Below are positions 34,727 to 43,499 of a stretch of 64,000 nucleotides of DNA, piece after piece. Position 1 is the first letter of the stretch, and every line of letters begins with the position of its first letter. Source of the DNA: Microcella alkalica. Its GTDB lineage: Bacteria; Actinomycetota; Actinomycetes; Actinomycetales; Microbacteriaceae. The notes beneath the pieces were generated by a model. It was not told the DNA's origin. It saw nothing but the letters and a program-made list of their open reading frames with translations, and made no database searches. Where the stretch lies: assembly GCF_014595885.1 (NCBI RefSeq), contig NZ_JABUKC010000001.1, positions 1 through 64,000 on the forward strand, read 5' to 3'. The position numbers and the translations under genes are program-made.

Positions 34727-36934
34727 ATGTTGCGCAAGCGCATTCTTGCCGCAGCCACCGCAGCGTTCCTCGCCCTCGGCATGGCCGTCGGCGGAGCGAG
34801 CCCCGCGATGGCGACCGGCAACCCCGACAACACCAACACAGCTGCCTACTGGGAGGGCCAGTACCCGGATGCGGTCGAGTGTTACGACTTCGACCCGAAC
34901 GAGGCGAACCCGTACGGCTCGGTCGTCGACGGCGCCGTCGTGCTGAACCCCTTCGACCCCTCGTGGGCGGGCGACGAGTACCTCGTGCTGATCGTCAAGG
35001 GCGGTGCCGTCGACTACGGTTCCGGCCCTGGGAACGTCGTCTTCGAGAACCCGACCGCGGGCACGAGCTACTTCCCGCCGCTGAACAACGGCGGTCAGGT
35101 CGCCGGCGTCTCCCACTACATCATCTGCATGGGCGAGAGCGACGAGCCCGAGACCGTGACGCCGTCGGCCACGCCGACCGACGCGACCTGCGAGGTGACG
35201 ACCGGGAGCATCCTCTTCGCGAGCGTGACCGGCATCGAGTCGTACTCGCTCAACGGCCAGACCTACGCTCCCGGCAGCTCGGCGTCGGGTCTCGAGCCCG
35301 GCCAGTACTCGGTGAGCGCCACCGCGGCGAGCGGCTACCAGCTCGCCGGCGGCTCGTCCCCCTTCACCGTGACCGTGGGCGGCCCCGCTGACGGCGAGTG
35401 CGACGAGGAGCCCACCTTCGTGGTTCCCGCCTTCACCGTCGTCGACGAGGACTGCCTCAGCGGCACCGTGCTCGCGGGTGGTTCGATCACCCTCGACACG
35501 CAGGACGGCCGCATCTCCTACGTCGTGACCGATTCCGAGGGCAACGAGGTCACCGACCTGACCGACCTCGCGCCGGGCACCTACACCGTCACGCCCACCG
35601 CCGTGGGTGAGGGCGTCGTCCTCGACCTCCTCTCCTACGAAGACCAGGCCGTCGTCAGCGCCTACGAGGGCGAGTGCTCGGAGCCCGAGACGGTCGTGCC
35701 GGCGTTCACCGTCGTCGACGAGACCTGCGTGAGCGGCATCCTCCTGGAGGGCGGCTCGATCTCGCTCGACACCAAGGGCGGCACCATCACCTACGTCGTG
35801 ACCGACGCCGAGGGCAACGAGGTCTTCGACCTGACCGACCTCGCACCCGGCACCTACACCGTGACCCCGACCGCCATTGGCGACGTCGAGCTCGACCTCG
35901 AGGGCTACGACGACCAGGCCGTCGTCGCGCCGTTCGATGGCGAGTGCGGCTCGGTGCTGCCGATCACCGACGCGTCGATCGCCTTCCTCGACCCGACGTG
36001 CGAGAGCCCCGAGCAGCTCGACGAGCCGAACTTCGAGTTCGACAGCGAGCTCGCTCAGCTCGAGTCGATCGAGGTCGACGACGAGGGCAACTTCACGGTC
36101 GTCTTCCGCACGCTCGACGAGGGCACTCGGTTCTTCCAGGGCGGCGACTTCGGCACCGCGAGCCACTCGGAGGTGACGCGCACGGTGAGCGAGGGCGGCA
36201 CGGTGCTGACCTTCACCGGCACGCTGGCCGGCCCGAACACCGAGCTCTGCCCGGAGCTGGTCGTGCTGCCCGAGCCCGTCGTCGTGGACGACTGCTTCGA
36301 GCAGAGCGTGACTCTCACCGACACCGAGGGCGTCGCGTTCGCCTACTCGGTCAACGGCGGACTGGCCATGCCGGTCGAGTTCGGCGACGACGACACCGTG
36401 ACGATCGAGGCCGATCCGTTCGACACGATCAAGGTCACGGCGACCGCTGAGGAGGGCTACGTGCTCGACGAGGGCTACGAGCCCTGGGAGTACACCTTCA
36501 CCTTCCCGGAGGACTGCCTGCCGACCGGCCCGCTCACGAGCGCCTCGGTGACGTGGACGCAGCCCGACTGCCTCGGCAACCCGGGTTCGTACACGCTGAC
36601 GAACGGTCTCGGCGTCATCTGGACCGTCGACGGCGTCGAGGTCGCGGGCAACACCACCTACTCGGTGGCTGCCGGTGCGACGCCGACGATCGAGGCGAGC
36701 CTGGCCGGTGCGAGCGAGGAGTACCCGCTCGGCTTCGGCTGGGAGGACGGCGACCAGCAGACGCTGTGGAACCTGACCTTCGCCGCGACCGGCACCTGCG
36801 ACATCCCGACCCTGGCCCTCACCGGCGCGTCCAACGCGCTCGGCGGCCTGGGCGTCGCCGCGGTGCTCATCATGATGGCCGGCACCGGCCTCGTGATCGC
36901 CCGTCGCCGTGAGGCGGCGCGAGTCCAGGGCTAG
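34727..36934 (+). CDS. LAxTG-anchored surface protein, paralog of upstream gene (735 aa)
   Basis: The signal peptide (RKRILAAATAAFLALGMA) and everything from about residue 415 onward resemble the 1319-aa neighbour: one unit like its last repeat (PITDASIAFLDPTC and following), the DDCFEQSVTL module, the ASVTWTQPDCLGNPGSY module, then LALTG at 696-700, a membrane helix and RRRE. The N-terminal half is different: a unique region with AAYWEGQYPDAVECYDF, a module with TDATCEVTTGSILFASVTG, and two near-identical repeats starting VVPAFTVVDE that contain LAPGTYTVTPTA. It is a sortase E-type cell-wall protein with its own promoter and terminator. Function unknown. Confidence 0.85.
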   Translation: MLRKRILAAATAAFLALGMAVGGASPAMATGNPDNTNTAAYWEGQYPDAVECYDFDPNEANPYGSVVDGAVVLNPFDPSWAGDEYLVLIVKGGAVDYGSGPGNVVFENPTAGTSYFPPLNNGGQVAGVSHYIICMGESDEPETVTPSATPTDATCEVTTGSILFASVTGIESYSLNGQTYAPGSSASGLEPGQYSVSATAASGYQLAGGSSPFTVTVGGPADGECDEEPTFVVPAFTVVDEDCLSGTVLAGGSITLDTQDGRISYVVTDSEGNEVTDLTDLAPGTYTVTPTAVGEGVVLDLLSYEDQAVVSAYEGECSEPETVVPAFTVVDETCVSGILLEGGSISLDTKGGTITYVVTDAEGNEVFDLTDLAPGTYTVTPTAIGDVELDLEGYDDQAVVAPFDGECGSVLPITDASIAFLDPTCESPEQLDEPNFEFDSELAQLESIEVDDEGNFTVVFRTLDEGTRFFQGGDFGTASHSEVTRTVSEGGTVLTFTGTLAGPNTELCPELVVLPEPVVVDDCFEQSVTLTDTEGVAFAYSVNGGLAMPVEFGDDDTVTIEADPFDTIKVTATAEEGYVLDEGYEPWEYTFTFPEDCLPTGPLTSASVTWTQPDCLGNPGSYTLTNGLGVIWTVDGVEVAGNTTYSVAAGATPTIEASLAGASEEYPLGFGWEDGDQQTLWNLTFAATGTCDIPTLALTGASNALGGLGVAAVLIMMAGTGLVIARRREAARVQG

Positions 36935-36947
36935 TACCCGGCCCTGC

Positions 36948-36996
36948 GGGGCCGGGGCGGCGGCGCGACCCGAAAACGCGCCGCCGCTCCGGCTCC
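36948..36996 (+). terminator. Hairpin terminator after second surface-protein gene
   Basis: Twenty-base arms (36948-36967 and 36977-36996) pair with two G-U-type mismatches around the loop ACCCGAAAA. It is homologous to the terminator at 34371-34419. Confidence 0.78.
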
Positions 36997-37032
36997 GCCC
37001 CCTCCCGAGCTGAGGAGGAGCATCCGCACCTG

Positions 37033-37069
37033 AGAACCGGGTGCCGCCACCCAGGCGGCACCCGGTTCT
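37033..37069 (+). terminator. Second, perfect 16-bp hairpin
   Basis: Perfect 16-bp arms (37033-37048 and 37054-37069) enclose the 5-nt loop ACCCA. It lies 64 nt beyond the hairpin at 36948-36996 and 18 nt before the next start codon, a backup terminator or an insulator for the following gene. Confidence 0.75.
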
Positions 37070-37087
37070 GCGTGTGAGCATCCGAGC

Positions 37088-37498
37088 GTGATCAGCACGT
37101 CTCTCGCCCGCCGGCTGCGCGACGCCGGCCTGCGCTGGAAGCCCGCCTCCGGCGACCGCTTCCAGATCGACCGCCCCGAGCTTGACGCCGACGTCTTCAC
37201 CGTCAGCGACCTCACCATCGAGCCGCACGAGTACCCGACCGGCACCGTGCTCGGCTTCAACGGGACCACCGAGTGGGCGCTCGACTCCGTCGCTGTCGAG
37301 GATGCTCTGTGGCTGCCGCGCGAAGACCAGCTGCGCGACCTGCTGCGCGCGGCCTTCACGAGGCTCGAGCGCGACGGCGACGACTACCGGGTGGTGCTGC
37401 GCGGCGCGGACGGGCACGAGGTCGTGTTCACGAGCGTGTCAGCGCCCGAGGCGTACGGCCTCGCGTTGCTCTCGATGCTCGAGCGCGTCACCGCCTGA
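37088..37498 (+). CDS. Conserved hypothetical protein (136 aa)
   Basis: The small soluble protein has no motif that I can assign to a function. Its sequence style (LARRLRDAGLRWKPASGDRF, SDLTIEPHEYPTGTVLGFNG, ALWLPREDQLRDLL) is the sort conserved in Microbacteriaceae, where similar proteins sometimes carry the unsupported label pilus assembly CpaE. No P-loop or receiver domain is present to justify that label. The start is a GTG at 37088 directly after a terminator hairpin. Confidence 0.75.
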   Translation: MISTSLARRLRDAGLRWKPASGDRFQIDRPELDADVFTVSDLTIEPHEYPTGTVLGFNGTTEWALDSVAVEDALWLPREDQLRDLLRAAFTRLERDGDDYRVVLRGADGHEVVFTSVSAPEAYGLALLSMLERVTA

Positions 37499-37530
37499 CG
37501 GGCATCGCCCGCGCGGAGCTCGGACCATAC

Positions 37531-37611
37531 GCACCGCTGTTCACGGCATGCACAGCCTTCCGAGGCGTAGTGCATGCCGCGAACCGCCGTGTGTGCGAGC
37601 GAAACAGCGTG
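37531..37611. repeat. 81-nt nested inverted repeat between convergent genes
   Basis: The inner arms CGGCATGCAC (37544-37553) and GTGCATGCCG (37570-37579) are perfect with a 16-nt loop. Outer arms CGCTGTT (37535-37541) and AACAGCG (37603-37609) also pair, with GCAC/GTGC flanks. It sits between the 136-aa gene and the 3' end of hemA. It could terminate hemA transcription or be a mobile palindromic repeat. Confidence 0.6.
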
Positions 37612-37681
37612 CCGCCGAGCCGGGGTTGGCGCCGTCGAGCGCGTCGCGCATCGCGAACCGGGTTGCGTCGGCCAGAGGCCG

Positions 37682-39013
37682 TCAGGCGGTCGCAGCGCTC
37701 GGCGGCGCGCCCGCGTCCGAGCCCGCACCCTCGTCGAGCGCCGCGACCGTCGGCGCCACCGGTGACGGTGTGCCCGGCACGACCGCACCCGAGCGACCGA
37801 CCGGCAGCCCGAACAGGGTCTCGATGGCGGCGGCGACGTCGTGCCCGCGGCCGGCGACGGCGTGCCGGCGGGCGAGGGTTGACGGCGTGTGCAGGAAGAC
37901 GCTCGTGAGGTGCCGCAGCGCCTCCTCGACGCGGCCGTCGGCGTCGCCGCGGCGACGCGCGCGCTCGATCTCCTCGTCGACGAGCTCGAGCACGTGCTGG
38001 CGCAGCGCGACGATCGACGGCTCGACGGCGGCGGCGGTCACGTAGGCGTGCGCCGACTCGGCGACGACGCTGCGCGCCTCCTCCTCGGCCGACCAGTGCA
38101 CGAGCGGCGCGTGCAGCCTGATCGTCTCGAGGTCGAGCAGCGTGACGCCCTCGATCTCGCCCACGGCGGGGTCGACGTTGCGGGGCAGGCCGAGGTCGAC
38201 GACGTACGCGGGCGCGGAGGCGGGAACGTCGGCCGCCGAGAGGCTGAGCCGCGTTGTGCAGGTGATGACGACATCCGCGCCGGTCATCGCCTCGGTGAGG
38301 TCGTTGGTCCAGGCGAGGCCGTGGCGGGTGCCGAACACCTGGGCGCGCCCGCTGGGCGAGTACACGGTGATCTGCTCGGCGCCGCGGTCGCGCAGCGCGG
38401 CGACGGTGGTGGCGGCGTAGCGGCCGGTGCCGACGAGCACGACGCGCGCCGAGCTCCAGTCGGCGAGGCGGCTGCCGACGAGGTCGAGGGCGAGACGGGC
38501 GAGGCTGCGACCGGTGCGGCTCGCGTCACCCTGGGCGCGCGCGGCCCGCGCGGTGCGGATCGCCTCCTGGAAGACCCGATCCAGACGACCGGTGGATGCT
38601 CCGCTCTCGCGCGCCGCCTGCGCGGCTCGCCGCACCTGCCCGGCGATCTCCTCCTCACCGACGGCGACCGACTCGAGCCCAGCCGACACGGCGAAGAGGT
38701 GGTGCACGGCGGCGGGGGCGTCGAGCACCTCGGCGGTCGCCGTGACGTCGGCGGGAGCATCCGCGCTCACGGAGCGGAGGGCGCGCGCGACGGATTCCCG
38801 CGCGAGGGCGTGGGTCTCGTCGGGCGAGGCGTCGGCGGGGGAGTCGACGTCGAGGTAGACCTCGAGGCGGTTGCACGTGGCGACGGTGACGGCGCCGCGC
38901 ACCGCCGGGTCGCTGCCGCGCACCGCGCCGGTCAGGGCGTCGGCGTCGACCGCGAGCCGCTCGAGGATCTCGAACGGCGTGTTGCGGTGATTGGCGGTGA
39001 CGCAGAGGAGCAC
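37682..39013 (-). CDS. hemA: Glutamyl-tRNA reductase
   Basis: The enzyme reduces glutamyl-tRNA(Glu) to glutamate-1-semialdehyde with NADPH, the first committed step of C5-pathway heme synthesis. The 443-aa protein has the TANHRNTPFEILERL start, the catalytic cysteine in VATCNRLEVY, AVGEEEIAGQVRRA and the NADPH-binding VVLVGTGRYAATTVAALRDRG. The start is a GTG at 39013 with TAGACT (reverse, 39020-39025) 6 nt upstream, so the mRNA is leaderless. It diverges from the hemE operon. Its C-terminal dimerisation region ends in an Ala/Pro-rich tail. Confidence 0.96.
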   Translation of the reverse strand: MLLCVTANHRNTPFEILERLAVDADALTGAVRGSDPAVRGAVTVATCNRLEVYLDVDSPADASPDETHALARESVARALRSVSADAPADVTATAEVLDAPAAVHHLFAVSAGLESVAVGEEEIAGQVRRAAQAARESGASTGRLDRVFQEAIRTARAARAQGDASRTGRSLARLALDLVGSRLADWSSARVVLVGTGRYAATTVAALRDRGAEQITVYSPSGRAQVFGTRHGLAWTNDLTEAMTGADVVITCTTRLSLSAADVPASAPAYVVDLGLPRNVDPAVGEIEGVTLLDLETIRLHAPLVHWSAEEEARSVVAESAHAYVTAAAVEPSIVALRQHVLELVDEEIERARRRGDADGRVEEALRHLTSVFLHTPSTLARRHAVAGRGHDVAAAIETLFGLPVGRSGAVVPGTPSPVAPTVAALDEGAGSDAGAPPSAATA

Positions 39014-39155
39014 TGCACGAGTCTACGTCCGCGCAGATGGGAGCCAGGTCGGTGCCGACCTCGCCCCGAGTGCCGCATTCGGCGTCGCGAACGGGCCGGT
39101 CAGGGCGGCGTTCGGCCCCGGCGGGCTCCCACCTTCGTGCGCCTATCCTTGAGCA
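39014..39155. promoter_or_regulatory. Divergent hemA/hemE promoter region with inverted repeat
   Basis: TAGACT (reverse, 39020-39025) serves hemA and TATCCT (39144-39149) serves hemE; each lies 6 nt from its GTG start. Between them TGGGAGCC (39038-39045) and GGCTCCCA (39124-39131) form an inverted repeat with a 78-nt spacer, which would bring the two promoters together in a symmetric arrangement. No known heme or iron regulator site was recognised. Confidence 0.55.
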
Positions 39156-40220
39156 GTGCCGTTGAGCCCCTCGCATCCCCTCATCGACGGTCGCACGACG
39201 CAGGCGCCGCTGATCCGCGCCTACCGCGGCGACCGCCCCGAGCGCACCCCCGTCTGGTTCATGCGCCAGGCCGGCCGCTCGCTGCCGGAGTACCGCGAGC
39301 TGCGCGCCGGCGGCGACATGCTGCAGGCGTGCCTGACCCCCGAGCTCGCGAGCGAGATCACGCTGCAGCCGGTGCGGCGCCATGGCGTCGACGCGGGCAT
39401 CTTCTTCAGCGACATCGTCGTGCCGGTGCTGCTCGCGGGCGTCGACGTGCGCATCGAGGCGGGGCGCGGCCCGGTCATCGACGCGCCGATCCGGTCGGCG
39501 AGCGACGTGCTGCGGCTGCGCCCGATCGACCCGGATGCTCTGGCCCCGGTGCGCGAGGCTGTCGCGCTGACCGTCGCCGAGCTCGGCAGCACCCCGCTCA
39601 TTGGGTTCGCGGGGGCACCCTTCACGCTCGCCGCCTACCTCGTCGAGGGCGGCCCGTCGAAGGATCAGCTGCGCACGCGCGCCCTCATGCACAGCGACCC
39701 GCACACGTGGGCCGCGCTGCTGAACTGGTGCGCCGACGTGACCGGCGAGTTCCTGCGCGCGCAGGTCGAGGCGGGTGCGAGCGCCGCGCAGCTCTTCGAC
39801 TCGTGGATCGGCTCGGTCTCGCAGCGCGACTACTTGCGCCGCGTCGCCCCGCACTCGCGCCGCGCCTTCGATCACCTGCGCGGCCTCGAGGTGCCGAAGG
39901 TGCACTTCGGGCTCGGCACCGACCGCATCCTCACCGAGATCAAGGGCCTCGGTGTCGACGCCGTCGGCATCGACTGGCGCCTGCCGCTCGACGAGGCGAG
40001 CGAGCACCTCGGCGGCGACGTGCCCGTGCAGGGCAACATCGACCCCGCCCTGCTGAGCGCGCCGTGGCCGACGCTGCGCGCCCACGTCGACGACGTGCTC
40101 GAGCGCGGCCGCACGGCCCCCGCCCACGTCGTGAACCTCGGCCACGGCGTCCCGCCGGAGACCGACCCCGACGTGCTCACCGGCATCGTGCGCTACGTCC
40201 ACGGAGAGTCGCAGGGCTGA
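39156..40220 (+). CDS. hemE: Uroporphyrinogen decarboxylase
   Basis: HemE decarboxylates uroporphyrinogen III to coproporphyrinogen III. The 354-aa protein has the family signatures PVWFMRQAGRSLPEYR at the N-terminus, GFAGAPFTLAAYLVEG in the middle, GIDWRLPLDEA, VQGNIDPALL and the C-terminal NLGHGVPPETDPD. The length is typical. The GTG start is leaderless behind TATCCT. It opens a seven-gene operon in which the next gene overlaps by 1 nt. Confidence 0.97.
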   Translation: MPLSPSHPLIDGRTTQAPLIRAYRGDRPERTPVWFMRQAGRSLPEYRELRAGGDMLQACLTPELASEITLQPVRRHGVDAGIFFSDIVVPVLLAGVDVRIEAGRGPVIDAPIRSASDVLRLRPIDPDALAPVREAVALTVAELGSTPLIGFAGAPFTLAAYLVEGGPSKDQLRTRALMHSDPHTWAALLNWCADVTGEFLRAQVEAGASAAQLFDSWIGSVSQRDYLRRVAPHSRRAFDHLRGLEVPKVHFGLGTDRILTEIKGLGVDAVGIDWRLPLDEASEHLGGDVPVQGNIDPALLSAPWPTLRAHVDDVLERGRTAPAHVVNLGHGVPPETDPDVLTGIVRYVHGESQG

Positions 40221-41569
40221 TGCGCGAGACCCTCGTCGTCGGCGCCGGCATCGCGGGCCTCGTGGTGGCGCGCGAGCTCGTGCTGCAGGGCCACCGCGTG
40301 CGCGTGCTCGAAGCGGTGGAGCGCGCCGGCGGCCAGCTGCTGCGGAAGACGATCGCGGGCATCCCCCTCGATGCGGGCGCAGAGGCGTTCGCGACGCGCG
40401 GCGGCACCGTGCGCGCCTATCTCGAGCGACTCGGCATCGCTGACCGCATCGTGGCGCCGCTGGACGCCCCCGCGTGGCTGCACGCCCGCACCGGCACGAC
40501 GGTGCCGCTGCCGGCGGTGAGCCTGCTGGGCATCCCGTCGGCGCCGCTCGCGGAGGACGTCGTCGCGGTCGTCGGCCGGCGCGCCGCCTGGCGCGGCATG
40601 GCGGATGCCCTGCTGCCCGGCCCCGTCGGCGCGAAGTCCGCCACCCTCGGCGAGCTGGTGCGGCGGCGCATGGGCGACGGCATCCTCGAACAGCTCGTCG
40701 CCCCGGTCGTCGAGGGCATCCACTCCAAGCACCCCGACGAGCTGCCGGTGAGCGTCGCGCCGGGGCTCGTGCACCACCTGCTGCGCGAGAACTCGCTCGC
40801 GCGCGCCGTCATGCGCCTGCGCACCGACGCCCCCGCCGGCTCGCTCGTCGCCGGCCTCGACGGCGGCATGGGGCTGCTCGTCGACACCCTGCTCGCCGAG
40901 CTCGACCGCTACGGCGTGCCCATCGAGCACGGCGTGCGGGTCGCGGAGGTGCATCCCGATCGCGTGGTGCTCGCCGTCGATCCGGATGCCGACGGCGACC
41001 TTGAGGCCGAGGGCGAGGTGCGCGAGGGCCTCGTCGTCGTCGCCGCGCCCGGCCTCGTCGACCCCGTCGGCGGCCGCGCCGCGACGCGCACCGCCACCCA
41101 CCTCATGACGCTCGTCATCGAGGCCGGCACCGACGCCGCCCGCGCGCTCGCCGAGAACCCGCGCGGCACCGGCGTGCTCGTCGCGCGCGGCACCGACGTC
41201 ACGGCTCGCGCGCTCACGCACGTGAGCGCGAAGTGGGCGTGGGTGCGGCGGGCGGCCGCCGGGCGCGAGGTCGTGCGGCTCAGCTACGAGAGCCCGCCGA
41301 GCGTCGAGACGGCGCGGCGCGACGCCGAGCTGTTGCTCGGCGTGAGCATTCCCGCCACCGCGGTCGCGGCGGCCGAGGCGACCACCTGGCTGCGGGCCGG
41401 CCGCGTCGAGGTCGACCCGGGCATCCTCATCACCGGTGAGCAGGTCGCCGGAACCGGCCTCGCGAGCGTCATCGACCACGCGCACCGCCTCGCAGAGACG
41501 ATCGGCGCCCCCGACTCCGAGACCGCCGCCGGCCGCGGCACCGACCCCGTCGAAAGGACAGCATCGTGA
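40220..41569 (+). CDS. hemY: Coproporphyrinogen III oxidase (HemY/CgoX type)
   Basis: The 449-aa FAD enzyme oxidises coproporphyrinogen III to coproporphyrin III in the Gram-positive heme pathway. The N-terminal FAD motif is LVVGAGIAGLVVARELV with an acidic E (RVRVLEAVERAGG); SATLGELVRRRMGDGILEQLVAPVVEGIHS and GGMGLLVDTLLAEL are typical of HemY oxidases. Its place directly before hemQ and hemH fits the coproporphyrin branch rather than classical HemG/HemY protoporphyrinogen oxidation. It overlaps hemQ by 4 nt. Confidence 0.93.
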   Translation: MRETLVVGAGIAGLVVARELVLQGHRVRVLEAVERAGGQLLRKTIAGIPLDAGAEAFATRGGTVRAYLERLGIADRIVAPLDAPAWLHARTGTTVPLPAVSLLGIPSAPLAEDVVAVVGRRAAWRGMADALLPGPVGAKSATLGELVRRRMGDGILEQLVAPVVEGIHSKHPDELPVSVAPGLVHHLLRENSLARAVMRLRTDAPAGSLVAGLDGGMGLLVDTLLAELDRYGVPIEHGVRVAEVHPDRVVLAVDPDADGDLEAEGEVREGLVVVAAPGLVDPVGGRAATRTATHLMTLVIEAGTDAARALAENPRGTGVLVARGTDVTARALTHVSAKWAWVRRAAAGREVVRLSYESPPSVETARRDAELLLGVSIPATAVAAAEATTWLRAGRVEVDPGILITGEQVAGTGLASVIDHAHRLAETIGAPDSETAAGRGTDPVERTAS

Positions 41570-42231
41570 GCGATCAGCTCGCCTACACCGTCTACGTCGT
41601 GCTGCGACGCGACCCGCACCGCCCCGCCTCGGGCGGCGGCGTGCAGGAGGCCGTCGCCGCCGTGACCGCCGACGGCGTCACCGTGCGCGGCGTCTACGAC
41701 GTGAGCGGGCTGCGCGCCGACGCCGACATCATGCTGTGGCTGCACGGCGATGACCCGGAGAAGATTCAGACGGCCGTGCGCACGCTGCGCCGCGCCGAGC
41801 TGCTCAGCAGCCTGCTGCCCACCTGGAACGCCATGGGCGTGCACGTGCAGGCCGAGTTCAGCCGCAGCCACGCGCCCGCGTTCATGTACGGCAAAGAGCC
41901 CAAGCGGTGGCTCTGCGTCTACCCCTTCGTGCGCTCGTACGAGTGGTACCTGCTGCCGGAGGAGGAGCGCCGCGACATGCTCGCCGAGCACGGCCGCAAG
42001 GGCAGCGCCTTCACGGGCGTGCTCGCCAACACCGTCGCGAGCTTCGCGCTCGGCGACTACGAGTGGCTGCTCGGCCTCGAGAGCGACGAGCTGCTCGACC
42101 TCGTCGACATGATGCGCGACCTGCGCTACACCGAGGCGCGCCGCCACGTGCGCGAAGAGGTGCCCTTCTACACCGGTCGCCGTCTCGACGACGCCGACCT
42201 CGACGCTCAGATCCTGGAGGTCATCAAGTGA
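41566..42231 (+). CDS. hemQ: Coproheme decarboxylase (HemQ/ChdC)
   Basis: This chlorite-dismutase-family protein (221 aa) converts coproheme to heme b with peroxide, the last step of the coproporphyrin-dependent pathway. It has the actinobacterial HemQ pattern: MLWLHGDDPEKIQ, AFMYGKEPKRWLCVYPFVRSYEWYLLP (Y128 in EWYLL is the likely redox tyrosine) and NTVASFALGDYEWLLGLE. The GTG at 41566 overlaps hemY, and its own stop overlaps hemH. Confidence 0.96.
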   Translation: MSDQLAYTVYVVLRRDPHRPASGGGVQEAVAAVTADGVTVRGVYDVSGLRADADIMLWLHGDDPEKIQTAVRTLRRAELLSSLLPTWNAMGVHVQAEFSRSHAPAFMYGKEPKRWLCVYPFVRSYEWYLLPEEERRDMLAEHGRKGSAFTGVLANTVASFALGDYEWLLGLESDELLDLVDMMRDLRYTEARRHVREEVPFYTGRRLDDADLDAQILEVIK

Positions 42232-43499
42232 CGATCACCAACAACGGCCTCGGCCCCGACGGCAAGGCCGTCGTCGTCGACCTGAACGAGGGCCGCTTCG
42301 AGGGCGAGCAGTTCGCCCGCGCCGCGACCGACACGGCGCAGAAGTACGCGGTGCCCGGCCACGTCGAGGCGCCTGTCGCCTACGACGCCGTCATCCTCGC
42401 CGGCTTCGGCGGACCGGAGGGGCAGGACGACGTCATCCCCTTCCTGCGCAACGTCACGCGCGGCCGCGGCATCCCCGATGAGCGCCTGGAGGAGGTCGCG
42501 CACCACTACCGCCACTTCGGCGGCGTGAGCCCGATCAACGAGCAGAACCGCCAGCTGCAGAAGGCGCTGCAGGCCGAGGCCGACCGGCGCGGGCTGAACA
42601 TCCCGATCTACTGGGGCAACCGCAACTGGGATCCCTACCTGCCCGAGGCCCTGCAGCAGGCCTTCGACGACGGCCACCGCACGATACTGGGCCTCGCGAC
42701 GAGCGCCTACTCGAGCTTCTCGAGCTGCCGCCAGTACCGCGAGGACTTCGCGCGCGCCCTCGACGAAACCGGCCTCTGGGGCCAGGTGCGCATCGACAAG
42801 GTGGGCCAGTTCTTCGACGCGCCCGGCTTCGTCGCGCCGTTTGTGACGGGGGTGGTGGATGCCCTGCGCACGCTGCTCGCGGAGGGCGCCGACCTGTCGA
42901 CGACCCGCGTGCTGTTCGCGACCCACAGCATCCCGACCACCGATGCCGAGCGCAGCGGGCCGCGCGACGTCGACTGGGGCGAGGGTGGCGCGTACGCCGC
43001 GCAGCACCTCGCGGTGAGCGAGGTCATCATGCAGAAGGCGCTTGCGGAGTTGCGCAACGACCCCGCCCTGTCGCAGCTGCCCGACGTGAACTGGCAGCTG
43101 GTGTACCAGAGCCGTTCCGGCCCGCCCACGCAGCCGTGGCTCGAGCCCGACATCAACGACGCCATCGCCGACCACGCCGCGAGCGGCGCGACGGCGATCG
43201 TCATGGTGCCGGTCGGCTTCGTCTCCGACCACATGGAGGTCATGTGGGATCTCGACACCGAGGCGATGGAGACGTGCGAGGAGCACGGCCTGCGCGCCCT
43301 GCGCGTGCCGACCCCCGGCGTCGACCCCGTGTACGTGAGCGGCCTCATCGACCTCGTCGAGGAGCGCCTGCGGGGCGCGAAGAAGAGCGAGCGCGTGCGC
43401 GAGACGACCCTCGGCCCCTGGTACGACGTGTGCCGCCCCGGCTGCTGCGAGAACGTGCGCGCGGGCTTCAAGCCCGCCATCTCGGGTCTGCAGCCGTGA
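42228..43499 (+). CDS. hemH: Coproporphyrin ferrochelatase with [2Fe-2S] cysteines
   Basis: HemH/CpfC inserts Fe2+ into coproporphyrin III. The 423-aa protein has GFGGPEGQDDVIPFLRNVTRGRGIP, HYRHFGGVSPINEQN, the metal-site region TSAYSSFSSCRQYRED, FATHSIPTTDA and PVGFVSDHMEVMWDLDTEA. The SSCRQ cysteine and the C-terminal CRPGCCEN cysteines match the four-Cys [2Fe-2S] ligand set of actinobacterial ferrochelatases. An N-terminal extension of about 45 residues precedes the catalytic domain. It overlaps hemQ and hemC by 4 nt each. Confidence 0.95.
   Translation: MTITNNGLGPDGKAVVVDLNEGRFEGEQFARAATDTAQKYAVPGHVEAPVAYDAVILAGFGGPEGQDDVIPFLRNVTRGRGIPDERLEEVAHHYRHFGGVSPINEQNRQLQKALQAEADRRGLNIPIYWGNRNWDPYLPEALQQAFDDGHRTILGLATSAYSSFSSCRQYREDFARALDETGLWGQVRIDKVGQFFDAPGFVAPFVTGVVDALRTLLAEGADLSTTRVLFATHSIPTTDAERSGPRDVDWGEGGAYAAQHLAVSEVIMQKALAELRNDPALSQLPDVNWQLVYQSRSGPPTQPWLEPDINDAIADHAASGATAIVMVPVGFVSDHMEVMWDLDTEAMETCEEHGLRALRVPTPGVDPVYVSGLIDLVEERLRGAKKSERVRETTLGPWYDVCRPGCCENVRAGFKPAISGLQP

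Noticed and set aside
30398-36934. The regularly spaced repeats as a CRISPR-like array or intergenic minisatellite.
   Set aside because: Repeats are 231-255 nt, in frame, and encode a signal-peptide-to-LALTG surface protein.
37088-37498. Pilus-assembly CpaE label for the 136-aa protein.
   Set aside because: CpaE proteins have a receiver-like and a MinD-like ATPase domain; neither is present and no pilus genes are nearby.
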